From SHZI01 sp031409515 (GTDB taxonomy: Bacteria > Pseudomonadota > Gammaproteobacteria > Steroidobacterales > GCA-2729495): a stretch of 64,000 nucleotides of DNA. Made by a program: the position numbers and the translations under genes. The notes under the pieces are model-generated. The model saw only the letters and a list, made by a program, of their open reading frames with translations, ran no database searches and was not told where the DNA came from. The stretch's first letter is position 1. The number at the start of each line of letters is the position of its first letter. Below are positions 1 to 7,335 of this stretch, piece after piece. The stretch is taken from NCBI GenBank assembly GCA_031409515.1, contig JANNXJ010000006.1:25265-89264 (forward strand). Direction: 5' to 3'.

Positions 1-300
1 GCCACCCGCCTTGACCGCACCAACCGCAAACTCGGCGACCTGGCCTTCGTGGACGTCACCGGCCGTGTGGCCCACGCCATCATGGACCTCTGCAACGAAC
101 CCGACGCGATGACCCATCCGGACGGGATGCAGATCAAGGTCAGCCGCCAGGAACTGTCACGCCTGGTCGGCTGCTCCCGGGAGATGGCGGGCCGCGTGCT
201 GAAGGTCCTCGAGGAACAGGGCCTGATCACGGCCACCGGCAAGACCATCGTCGTGTACAACGCCCGGCCGAAGCCGAAGCTGAAGGCCGTCGGGCTCTAA
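1..300 (+). CDS. crp: CRP/Vfr-family cAMP-responsive transcription regulator, C-terminal part (5' end outside window)
   Basis: The frame is open to the left edge, so only the last 99 residues are visible. They cover the end of the dimerisation helix and the winged helix-turn-helix DNA-binding domain. The segment DAMTHPDGMQIKVSRQE followed by GCSREMAGRVLKVLEEQGL is the recognition-helix region typical of CRP and Vfr-type proteins; the R-E pair in GCSREM contacts the TGTGA half-site in this family. The cyclic-nucleotide domain lies outside the window. The gene converges with rpe across a short inverted repeat. The family assignment is secure. Whether this is a true cAMP receptor, as Vfr is, or a Clp-like c-di-GMP-sensing version cannot be decided without the N-terminal domain. 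Confidence 0.93.
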   Translation, partial: ATRLDRTNRKLGDLAFVDVTGRVAHAIMDLCNEPDAMTHPDGMQIKVSRQELSRLVGCSREMAGRVLKVLEEQGLITATGKTIVVYNARPKPKLKAVGL

Positions 301-320
301 TCGGCAAGGACGAATGGTTT

Positions 321-350
321 AGGGGGCTGTCCCGCAGGGGGCAGCCCCCT
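321..350. terminator. Bidirectional terminator-like hairpin between crp and rpe
   Basis: A perfect 9-bp inverted repeat (321-329 and 342-350, AGGGGGCTG / CAGCCCCCT) with a 12-nt loop lies between the convergent crp and rpe genes. The right arm reaches the first base of the rpe stop codon. There is no long T-tract on either side, so it is a weak or Rho-assisted candidate at best. Confidence 0.5.
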
Positions 351-1012
351 TACTTCAACTCCGCACGCATCTGACGGATCGTCGCGGCGTAGTCCTTGCT
401 GCCGAAAATCGCCGATCCCGCCACAAACACGTCCGCCCCGGCCTCCGCAGCCTTGCGGATGTTGTCGGCCTTGATCCCGCCATCGACCTCCAGACGCACC
501 GGCCTGCCCAGTCTGGTGATGCGCTCACGGACAGCCTGGAGCTTCGGCAGGCTGCCTGGAATAAATGCCTGACCGCCAAAACCGGGGTTCACTGACATCA
601 CCAGCACCAGATCCAGATCCGGCAGGGTGAAATCCAGGCAATCCAGCGGCGTGGCCGGATTCAGCACAAGGCCGGGACTGCAGCCCAGTTCACGGATGAG
701 CCGGATCGTGCGGTCCACGTGCTGGCTCGCTTCCGGGTGAAAGCTGATCCAGCTGGCCCCGGCTCCGGCAAAGGCCCGAGCGAGTTCATCGACGGGTTTC
801 ACCATGAGGTGCACATCGATAGGAGCCTTGATGCCCCGCTTGCGCAACGCTGCACAGACCAGCGGCCCGATCGTGAGTGCCGGTACGTAGTGATTGTCCA
901 TCACGTCGAAGTGGATGATGTCAGCACCGGCGGCGAGCACGGCCTCGACCTCCTCGCCCAGTCGGGCAAAGTCGGCAGACAGGATCGATGGAGCTATGAG
1001 TGGGGTTTGCAT
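350..1012 (-). CDS. rpe: Ribulose-phosphate 3-epimerase
   Basis: Cytosolic TIM-barrel enzyme that interconverts D-ribulose 5-phosphate and D-xylulose 5-phosphate in the pentose phosphate pathway. The 220-residue product carries the family signatures: APSILSADF near residue 7, the metal ligands H34 and D36 (HFDVMD), H68 (DVHLMV), the phosphate loop GFGG near 144 and D177 in VDGGI. I start it at the ATG at 1012 (MQTPLIAPS) because family members begin just before the first beta strand; an upstream in-frame ATG at 1066 would add 18 unrelated residues. A TATATT box ends 6 nt before this ATG, so the message may be leaderless. It is convergent with crp and 59 nt downstream of djlA's stop. Confidence 0.96.
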   Translation of the reverse strand: MQTPLIAPSILSADFARLGEEVEAVLAAGADIIHFDVMDNHYVPALTIGPLVCAALRKRGIKAPIDVHLMVKPVDELARAFAGAGASWISFHPEASQHVDRTIRLIRELGCSPGLVLNPATPLDCLDFTLPDLDLVLVMSVNPGFGGQAFIPGSLPKLQAVRERITRLGRPVRLEVDGGIKADNIRKAAEAGADVFVAGSAIFGSKDYAATIRQMRAELK

Positions 1013-1018
1013 CCGAAA

Positions 1019-1024
1019 AATATA
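1019..1024 (-). promoter_or_regulatory. -10-like box of rpe, 6 nt from the start codon
   Basis: On the minus strand TATATT is followed by TTTCGG and then the rpe ATG. Transcription starting about 7 nt after the box would begin at or next to the A of ATG, giving a leaderless mRNA. No good -35 hexamer is visible. Confidence 0.45.
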
Positions 1025-1071
1025 GCACGGGCCTGCCAGCCCAGTGGCCGCGCTGATGAGATCCACACGAC

Positions 1072-1893
1072 CTACTTCATCCCGCGCTGCTCGCGGATCA
1101 GTTCGTAGGCGGCGCGGATCTCGTGGGTCCGTTCCTCAGCGGCTTCGAGCATCGATTCTGGCAGGCCACGGGCCGCCTGCTTGTCCGGATGATGCTGATT
1201 CATGAGGCGCCGATAGGCAGTCTTCACCTCCGCGTCCGTCGCCGCCGCCTCGATACCGAGGGCGCGGTAGGCGCCGCCCAGGGTCTGTCCGGGTGACGCC
1301 ACCGGCCGCTGCTGGCGAAAGGACCGGCGGGCCCGGAGTATCGACTCCAGGCGGGCAAGGTCCATGCGCCCTACGCCGAGCGTGTCGGTCATGGACAGCA
1401 GCAGGGCCCGCTCTGCGCCACTGATGGCCGGCTTGCCCAGCAGGAAATCCATCTGGATCTCGACAAAGGTGCGCAGCAACTCGGGTTGGCCCCGGCAGGC
1501 CCGGCGCAGCAGCCGCACGCGGTCGCGCAGGGGAAAGTCCGCCTGCTTGCCCTCGGCGAAGCACTCGATGGCGCGCCGGATGGCTTCAGGCCGCAGGCGC
1601 ATTTCCGACATCAGGGTGCGTGCCGCCTCGATCTCAGCCTCGGAGACCCGGCCATCTGCTTTGGCCAGCGCACCGAGCCCGTAAAACGCTGTCTGGAAGA
1701 AGAGCCGCTGACGGTCCTCGTCGGAGTAGGTGTCGCCATCACCCGGAGCAACCGGGCCATCATGGCCCAGGTAGCCCGCGCTCCCGGCCCCGCGGTCAAA
1801 CTGATGACCCAGAGCACTGCCGATGAGGGCGCCCACGGGTCCGCCGACCAGCAGGCCCAGGATGCCGCCGCCAACTTTGCCAATCCATGCCAT
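1072..1893 (-). CDS. djlA: DnaJ-like co-chaperone DjlA (TerB and J domains)
   Basis: Membrane-anchored DnaK co-chaperone of 273 residues, close to the E. coli length of 271. The order is as in the family: a glycine-rich transmembrane segment at about residues 7-28 (GILGLLVGGPVGALIGSA), an acidic linker, a TerB-like helical domain at about 50-180, and a C-terminal J domain with the HPD tripeptide at about 235-237 (NQHHPDKQ) needed to stimulate DnaK ATPase. The glycine-rich helix resembles the dimerising transmembrane segment of E. coli DjlA, which faces the J domain into the cytoplasm. The gene is divergent from purC. Confidence 0.93.
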   Translation of the reverse strand: MAWIGKVGGGILGLLVGGPVGALIGSALGHQFDRGAGSAGYLGHDGPVAPGDGDTYSDEDRQRLFFQTAFYGLGALAKADGRVSEAEIEAARTLMSEMRLRPEAIRRAIECFAEGKQADFPLRDRVRLLRRACRGQPELLRTFVEIQMDFLLGKPAISGAERALLLSMTDTLGVGRMDLARLESILRARRSFRQQRPVASPGQTLGGAYRALGIEAAATDAEVKTAYRRLMNQHHPDKQAARGLPESMLEAAEERTHEIRAAYELIREQRGMK

Positions 1894-1950
1894 CCGTGAT
1901 CTCTGGGTAGCTGCGTCGATTTGTTAGGGGGCAAGCGCGGACGGCGCTGC

Positions 1951-1956
1951 TAGAAT
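1951..1956 (+). promoter_or_regulatory. Extended -10 box (TGCTAGAAT) of purC
   Basis: TAGAAT preceded by TGC lies exactly 6 nt before the purC ATG, so the predicted transcription start falls at the start codon. No convincing -35 element is seen at 16-18 bp, which fits an extended -10 promoter. Confidence 0.5.
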
Positions 1957-1962
1957 CCCGGG

Positions 1963-2862
1963 ATGACCCGGAGCATCGACCCTGACGCACTCTACGAATC
2001 CAGATTGACAGCCCTCCCCCGGCTCAGTCAAGGCAAGGTCCGCGACATCTATGCCGTGGATGACGCCCACCTGCTGATCGTCACCACGGACCGGCTATCG
2101 GCCTTCGACGTGGTGCTGCCCGATCCGATTCCGGGCAAGGGGGAAGTCCTGACCCAGCTGTCCAACTTCTGGTTCGGCCGGACCAGCCACATCGTCCGCA
2201 ATCACCTCGCCGACCTGCCGCTGGCGTCGATCATCACGGATCCTGAGGAACGGGCGACTGTGGCCAGCAGGGCCACAGTGGTGCGCCGCCTGAAGCCCCT
2301 GCCCATCGAGGCCGTGGTGCGGGGTTACCTCATTGGTTCGGGCTACAAGGATTACGAGGCGACCGGTGCGGTCTGTGGCCTACCACTCCCGGCAGGGCTC
2401 CCACTGGCAGCACCACTACCGGAGCCGCTTTTTACGCCCGCCACCAAGGCCGCTCTCGGCGATCATGACGAGAACATCAGTTTTACCGAGTGCGAAAAGC
2501 TCCTGGGTGCCGATCGCGCCCGGCAGGTTCGGACTCTGGCTATCCGCGTCTATACGGAAGGTGCGGCCTACGCACGGAGCCGCGGCATCATCATTGCGGA
2601 CACCAAGTTTGAGTTCGGTCTGGACGACGCCGGCGAGCTGTACCTGATCGACGAGGTAATGACGCCCGACTCATCCCGCTTCTGGCCCGCGACGGAGTAC
2701 CGCTCCGGCATCAGCCCCCCGAGCTACGACAAGCAGTTCGTCCGGGACTACCTGGAAACGCTGGACTGGAACAAGAAAGCACCGGGGCCAAAGCTCCCGC
2801 CGGACGTGATTCGCCGGACCACGGAGAAGTACCGGCAGGCGCTGGAGTTGCTGACCGGCTAG
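1963..2862 (+). CDS. purC: Phosphoribosylaminoimidazole-succinocarboxamide synthase (SAICAR synthetase)
   Basis: Joins aspartate to CAIR using ATP to form SAICAR in de novo purine synthesis. The 299-residue product is the longer PurC type (about 300 rather than the about 237 residues of E. coli PurC). The N-terminal ATP-grasp-like part has GKVRDIY at 24-30 and DRLSAFD at 43-49; the middle carries the GDHDENISF region, and DEVMTPDSSRFW lies at about 227-238. The ATG at 1963 sits 6 nt after a -10-like box with no Shine-Dalgarno sequence between, suggesting leaderless translation. It is a single-gene unit divergent from djlA and followed by a toxin-antitoxin pair. Confidence 0.96.
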   Translation: MTRSIDPDALYESRLTALPRLSQGKVRDIYAVDDAHLLIVTTDRLSAFDVVLPDPIPGKGEVLTQLSNFWFGRTSHIVRNHLADLPLASIITDPEERATVASRATVVRRLKPLPIEAVVRGYLIGSGYKDYEATGAVCGLPLPAGLPLAAPLPEPLFTPATKAALGDHDENISFTECEKLLGADRARQVRTLAIRVYTEGAAYARSRGIIIADTKFEFGLDDAGELYLIDEVMTPDSSRFWPATEYRSGISPPSYDKQFVRDYLETLDWNKKAPGPKLPPDVIRRTTEKYRQALELLTG

Positions 2863-2956
2863 CACGGATGCGAATCCAGGCGTTTTCGTCCCTTTCGTGA
2901 CGAGACATGGAAGGCCCTGACGTCGAAAATCCGGTGGGATCATCCTCCCCACCCCA

Positions 2957-2986
2957 TTGTTACGTTGTAGCTCCACGGGCTACACT
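2957..2986 (+). promoter_or_regulatory. Sigma-70-type promoter of the first higBA pair
   Basis: A -35 hexamer TTGTTA (2957-2962) is separated by 18 bp from TACACT (2981-2986), which ends 8 nt before the higB ATG. This is the best two-part promoter among the leaderless candidates in the window. Confidence 0.55.
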
Positions 2987-2994
2987 CGTCCTGA

Positions 2995-3273
2995 ATGATC
3001 AGGAGCTTCCGTCACAAGGGGCTCCGCATCCTCTACGAGACAGGATCTTCTCGAGGGATTCCCCCGGCGCGGGCCGAGCGGCTGCAGGAGATCCTGACGC
3101 TGCTCGACGTGGCAACCAGTCCCCGGGATCTGGCCCTTCCGGGGTTCAGGCTTCACCAGCTGCAGGGCGCCCTCGCCCCGGCATGGAGCATCACCGTCTC
3201 GGGCAACTGGCGCGTCACGTTCGTATTCGAACTGGGCGACGTGTTCGAGGTTAACCTCGTTGACTACCACTAA
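2995..3273 (+). CDS. higB: HigB/RelE-family toxin
   Basis: A 92-residue protein with the HigB-type RelE fold pattern: an N-terminal basic stretch (IRSFRHKGLRILYE), a helical middle containing RAERLQEILTLLD, and the beta-rich C terminus FRLHQLQG...WSITVSGNWRVTFVFELGDV...VDYH. In this family such proteins are ribosome-dependent mRNA interferases. The conserved GxWR-[VI]-[TV]-F core is intact and the length is normal, so I expect an active toxin. The gene is followed after 11 bp by its antitoxin gene; toxin-first order is the hallmark of higBA. A -10 box 8 nt upstream implies an unleadered toxin message. Confidence 0.88.
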   Translation: MIRSFRHKGLRILYETGSSRGIPPARAERLQEILTLLDVATSPRDLALPGFRLHQLQGALAPAWSITVSGNWRVTFVFELGDVFEVNLVDYH

Positions 3274-3284
3274 GGACGCCCGCC

Positions 3285-3569
3285 ATGCCGATGAAGGTCC
3301 CTGCCCATCCTGGCCGACTGATCCAGAGCACGTGCCTCGAGCCCTTGGGGCTGTCCGTCAGCGAGGCCGCCCGGGTTCTTGGTGTCTCGCGGCCGACCCT
3401 TTCGAGCCTCATCAACGGCCGGGCAGCACTGTCAGCTGAGATGGCTATACGCCTGGAAAAAGCGTTCGGGAGCACCGCTGATGCCTGGGTGCGAATGCAG
3501 GCGGCTCACGACCTCGCCAGAGCGCGAAGCCGCGCGGGGGCTATTCGGGTGCGGCGGTATCGGGGCTGA
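3285..3569 (+). CDS. higA: HigA-family antitoxin (XRE helix-turn-helix)
   Basis: A 94-residue protein with a single XRE-type helix-turn-helix at about residues 23-62 (LSVSEAARVLGVSRPTLSSL, then NGRAALSAEMAIRLEKAFG), the classic HigA layout. It should neutralise the HigB-like toxin encoded 11 bp upstream and, as in other higBA loci, repress the shared promoter at 2957-2986. The C-terminal tail is short and arginine-rich. Length and motif are complete. The pair sits between purC and the convergent pmbA. Confidence 0.9.
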   Translation: MPMKVPAHPGRLIQSTCLEPLGLSVSEAARVLGVSRPTLSSLINGRAALSAEMAIRLEKAFGSTADAWVRMQAAHDLARARSRAGAIRVRRYRG

Positions 3570-3593
3570 CTCCTCGCCAAAACCCCGCCAGAC

Positions 3594-4943
3594 TCAACTC
3601 CCCCCGATCGACATCTGCTCCAGCAGTATCGATCCGGTGAGGACGGCACCGCGCCGGTCCACATCACTGCCAATCCCCAGAATCCCCCGGAACATGTCCT
3701 TCAGGTTGCCCGCGATCGTGATCTCGGTTACCGGGTATTGGATTTTGCCTTTCTCCACCCAGAAACCGCTGGCACCCCGGGAGTAGTCGCCGGTCACCGG
3801 GTTCACGCCGCTGCCCATGAGGTCAGCAATCACGAGGCCGCGATCCATGGTTTTCAGCAGGTCAGCAAAGGTCTCGCCCGTGCTGTGGACGACCAGATTG
3901 TGGGCGCCGCCAGAGTTTCCTGTGGACTGCATCCCCAGCTTGCGCGCGTAGTAGCTGCCGAGCAGGTACCCACCAAGCACGCCAGCATCGACCAGTCGCC
4001 GCTCCGTCGTCGCCACACCTTCGTCATCGAAGGGGGCGCTGGCCAGGGCCTTCAGCAGGTGGGGCTTCTCATCGATGGTGACGCGGCTCGCGAACACGGG
4101 CTTGCCGAGGGCGTCCACCAGGAATGAGGACTTTCGATAGAGTGCCCCGCCGCTGATGGCACCGAGCAGGTGCCCGATCAGACCGCGGGCGACCCGTGCG
4201 GGAAAGAGCACGGGCGCGTTGCAGGTCTCCAGCTTGGTCCCGCCCAGGCGGGCGACCGTGCGCCGGCCTGCCTCGGCGCCGACCTCAGCTGGACCTGGCA
4301 GGTCGGCTGCATCGCGAGCCACGGCATACTCGTAGTCCGTTTCCATGGCGCCGTCCTGCGCAGCCACCACAGAGCAGGAAATGCTGTGATCAGACTCCGG
4401 ATAGCTGCCGAGAAAGCCGTGGCTGTTGCCGTAGACCCGGAGGCTCTCGCTCGTGCTGACCGACGCGCCCTCCGAGTTGGTCACGCGGGGGTCCACGTCC
4501 AGAGCCGCGGCCTCGCAGGTGGTCGCCAGCTCGATGGCTGCTGCGGGGTCGATGGCCCAGGAGTGATAGAGGCTGAGCTCCGGAATGCTTTTCGCGAGCC
4601 GGCCCACATCCGCCAGACCAGAGGCGGGGTCCTCGGCGCCATAACGGGCCAGGGCGCAGGCCTTGCGCACCGATTCCTCGATTGCCTCAGGCCGCAGATC
4701 CGACGTACTGGCGCTGCCCTTGCGGTGGCCCAGCCAGACCGTCACGCCTAGACCCTGATCCCGCTGGTGCCGGAGGGTTTCCACCTCCCGCAGTCTCACG
4801 TTTACGGAAAATCCAGTGCCAAAGCTCGCATTAGCCTCTGCCTGGGAGGCTCCCAGCTGCCTGGCCAGGCGCAGGACGTCATTGACCTTCTCCTGAAGGG
4901 TTGCGACACCGTTCTCGAGGCTGAGTGCAGTGCGTGTGCTCAT
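3594..4943 (-). CDS. pmbA: Metalloprotease-associated protein PmbA/TldE
   Basis: A 449-residue member of the TldD/PmbA (peptidase U62) family, about the E. coli length of 450. It is the partner subunit that lacks the zinc-binding HExxH motif; none is found here. With TldD it forms a heterodimeric protease that processes modified peptides such as microcins and degrades the CcdA antitoxin in E. coli. Conserved stretches include NSGGAHNLV and the C-terminal GDYSRGASGFWVE. Its ATG overlaps the tldD stop codon by 4 bp, implying translational coupling. A higBA-like pair lies immediately downstream in convergent orientation. Confidence 0.95.
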   Translation of the reverse strand: MSTRTALSLENGVATLQEKVNDVLRLARQLGASQAEANASFGTGFSVNVRLREVETLRHQRDQGLGVTVWLGHRKGSASTSDLRPEAIEESVRKACALARYGAEDPASGLADVGRLAKSIPELSLYHSWAIDPAAAIELATTCEAAALDVDPRVTNSEGASVSTSESLRVYGNSHGFLGSYPESDHSISCSVVAAQDGAMETDYEYAVARDAADLPGPAEVGAEAGRRTVARLGGTKLETCNAPVLFPARVARGLIGHLLGAISGGALYRKSSFLVDALGKPVFASRVTIDEKPHLLKALASAPFDDEGVATTERRLVDAGVLGGYLLGSYYARKLGMQSTGNSGGAHNLVVHSTGETFADLLKTMDRGLVIADLMGSGVNPVTGDYSRGASGFWVEKGKIQYPVTEITIAGNLKDMFRGILGIGSDVDRRGAVLTGSILLEQMSIGGS

Positions 4944-6406
4944 TCGCCGCCACCCGTGCCACCGATGGTCAGGCCGTCGATACGCAGGGTCGGCTGCCCG
5001 ACGCCCACGGGGACTGACTGACCTTCCTTGCCACAGACACCAATGCCCGTATCCAGTGCCAGGTCGTTACCCACCATGCTCACGCGATTGAGCACGGTCG
5101 GGCCATCACCCACCAGCGTGGCATCCCGGATCGGGGCCCCCAGCTTCCCGTTCTCGATGCGGTAAGCCTCCGTGGCAGAGAAGACAAACTTGCCGGAGGT
5201 GATATCCACCTGACCGCCGCCGAAGTTGCGCGCATAGACGCCCTTCTTCACCGACGCAATGATCTCGTCGGGGTGATGGGGCCCGGCCAGCATGTAAGTG
5301 TTGGTCATCCGCGGCATTGGCGTGTGCGCAAAGGACTGACGACGCCCGTTGCCCGTCGACTCAGTGCCCATGAGCCGGGCGTTCATCTTGTCCTGCAGGT
5401 AGCCACGCAGGATGCCGTTCTCGATGAGTACCGTGTTCCGGGTCGGGGTGCCTTCATCATCCACATTCAGGGAACCGCGGCGATTGGGCAAGGTGCCGTC
5501 ATCGACGACGGTGCACAGGTCGGACGCCACCCGTTCCCCAATGCGACCCGTGAAGGCCGACGTCCCCTTGCGATTGAAGTCCCCCTCCAGACCGTGACCG
5601 ATGGCCTCGTGCAGCAGGACCCCGGGCCAGCCGGGCCCGAGAACCACGATCATCTCCCCGGAAGGCGCAGGTACTGCGTCCAGGTTGACCACCGCCTGGC
5701 GTACCGCTTCACGCCCATACTCCAGCACCTGCTCCGGCGTGAAGTACTCATAGCCGAAACGCCCGCCCCCACCGGCGTAGCCCTGCTCGCGCTTGTCACC
5801 CTGCTCCACGATGACCGAAATGTTGAAGCGGACCAGCGGCCGCACGTCGGCCGCCATGGACCCATCGCTGGCACACACCAGGATCACCTCATGGGCTGCG
5901 GCGAGACTCGCCACGACCTGCTTGACCCGCGGGTCCAGCGCGCGCACCTCGCTGTCGATGCGCTGGAGCAACGCGACCTTGTCGTCGTCGGTCAGGGTGG
6001 GCAGTGGGTCGATAGGCGCGTAGAGCCGGTGACCAGTGCGCGGCTGCCAGGCCTGGACCCGGCCCTGCTGGCCCTGGCGGACGATCGCACTGGCGGCAGC
6101 AGACGCCTGCAGCAACGCCGGGACGACTAACTCATCAGAGTACGCGAAGCCGGTCTTCTCGCCAGACATCGCCCGGACCCCAACACCCTGCTCGATGCTG
6201 TGGGCCCCTTCCTTGACGATGCCGTCCTCCAGCGTCCAGGACTCCTGGCGGGAGACCTGGAAATACAGGTCCGCATTGTCCACCGTGCCCCGCATCAGGG
6301 CGCCGAGCGCCCGCTCCAGGTCGTGGTCGGCAATTCCGGCCGCATCCAGCACCTGACTGCGCACGCGCGCCAGGGACGATTCGGGGGTCACTACTGCGTT
6401 CATCAT
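4940..6406 (-). CDS. tldD: Zinc metalloprotease TldD
   Basis: The catalytic subunit of the TldD/TldE protease. The 488-residue product carries the zinc motif HEAIGH at about 266-271 within LLHEAIGHGLEGD, plus typical GYAGGGGRFG and GFAYSDEL segments. Length matches E. coli TldD (481). Two consecutive ATG codons begin the frame (6406 and 6403), preceded by AGGA. It overlaps pmbA by 4 bp and follows the amidase gene after 25 nt, consistent with one operon running yhdP, amidase, tldD, pmbA. In E. coli tldD also follows yhdP, so the order is conserved. Confidence 0.96.
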   Translation of the reverse strand: MMNAVVTPESSLARVRSQVLDAAGIADHDLERALGALMRGTVDNADLYFQVSRQESWTLEDGIVKEGAHSIEQGVGVRAMSGEKTGFAYSDELVVPALLQASAAASAIVRQGQQGRVQAWQPRTGHRLYAPIDPLPTLTDDDKVALLQRIDSEVRALDPRVKQVVASLAAAHEVILVCASDGSMAADVRPLVRFNISVIVEQGDKREQGYAGGGGRFGYEYFTPEQVLEYGREAVRQAVVNLDAVPAPSGEMIVVLGPGWPGVLLHEAIGHGLEGDFNRKGTSAFTGRIGERVASDLCTVVDDGTLPNRRGSLNVDDEGTPTRNTVLIENGILRGYLQDKMNARLMGTESTGNGRRQSFAHTPMPRMTNTYMLAGPHHPDEIIASVKKGVYARNFGGGQVDITSGKFVFSATEAYRIENGKLGAPIRDATLVGDGPTVLNRVSMVGNDLALDTGIGVCGKEGQSVPVGVGQPTLRIDGLTIGGTGGGE

Positions 6407-6431
6407 GGTTCCTGGCTATTCAGTCCTGCGC

Positions 6432-7247
6432 CTAGAAGCGCCGGTGGTCGAGCACCGGAAACTGCTGGCGTAGCCGCTTCAGGCGTTGAGTGTCGATAGT
6501 GGCCGTGATCACGCGGGTGCGGCCGCCCGCATCGGCCAGAATGGCGCCCCAGGGATCGACCAGCATCGTGTGGCCGTAGGTCTGGCGCCCCCCCGGGTGA
6601 GTGCCCGTCTGGGCCGCGGCAGCCACATAGGTGAGATTCTCAATGGCCCGGGCACGCAGGAGCGCCTCCCAGTGTGCCTCGCCAGTCCGGTAAGTGAAGG
6701 CAGCGGGCAGTGCCAGCACGTCCATACCCTCGCTGGACATCTGCCGGAACAGTTCAGGAAAACGCAGGTCGTAGCAGACGGCCACCCCGAGCGCGCCCCA
6801 GGGTGTTTCTATGCAGAGCGGCTTGGTGCCGGACATCGTGCTCCGGGACTCCCGGTAGGCTTCTTCGCTCTCGGGCACGCGGGCGTCGAACAGGTGCACC
6901 TTGTCGTAGCGCCCGGCCCGCTTGCCGCTGCCGTCGTAGACCAGAGCAGCCGCATACGGGCGCTTGGGATCATCGCTCTTCAGCGGAATCGTGCCGCCCA
7001 CGATCCACAGGTCGGACCGGGCTGCTTCAGCGGCGAGAAAGTCCTGCAAGGGGCCCGCGCCGTCGTCTTCGATGATCGCCAGACGATCAGACTCCTTCTT
7101 GCCCATCCGGGCGAAGTTTTCGGGCAGCACAGCAAGGGTCGCCCCCTCGGCAGCGGCCGACCGGAGGGCACGCCGGGCGCGGGTGAGGTTGGCGGCGACG
7201 TCCTCGCCGGAGTTCATCTGGATGGCGGAGATGCGGAGGGTCTTCAT
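6432..7247 (-). CDS. Carbon-nitrogen hydrolase (nitrilase-superfamily amidase, Nit/YbeM-like)
   Basis: A 271-residue single-domain nitrilase-fold enzyme with all three catalytic residues: E43 in LPENF, K116 in RYDKVHLFD, and the nucleophile C158 in AVCYDLRFPELFR. The CYDLRFPELFR signature and the KVHLFD motif place it in the Nit/omega-amidase-like branch. Relatives act as deaminated-glutathione amidases or omega-amidases that repair or clear metabolic side products. The exact substrate cannot be read from sequence. It lies between yhdP and tldD, as often seen in gammaproteobacteria, and is probably co-transcribed with them. Confidence 0.9.
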   Translation of the reverse strand: MKTLRISAIQMNSGEDVAANLTRARRALRSAAAEGATLAVLPENFARMGKKESDRLAIIEDDGAGPLQDFLAAEAARSDLWIVGGTIPLKSDDPKRPYAAALVYDGSGKRAGRYDKVHLFDARVPESEEAYRESRSTMSGTKPLCIETPWGALGVAVCYDLRFPELFRQMSSEGMDVLALPAAFTYRTGEAHWEALLRARAIENLTYVAAAAQTGTHPGGRQTYGHTMLVDPWGAILADAGGRTRVITATIDTQRLKRLRQQFPVLDHRRF

Positions 7248-7335
7248 GGTTGCTCTTCGGGGTCGTCCCTGGGTGCCGGGCCAAGTGTAATCTGGGGGCG
7301 AAAAGCCTGCCTGACAAGCGGCTGGCCCCGACAGT

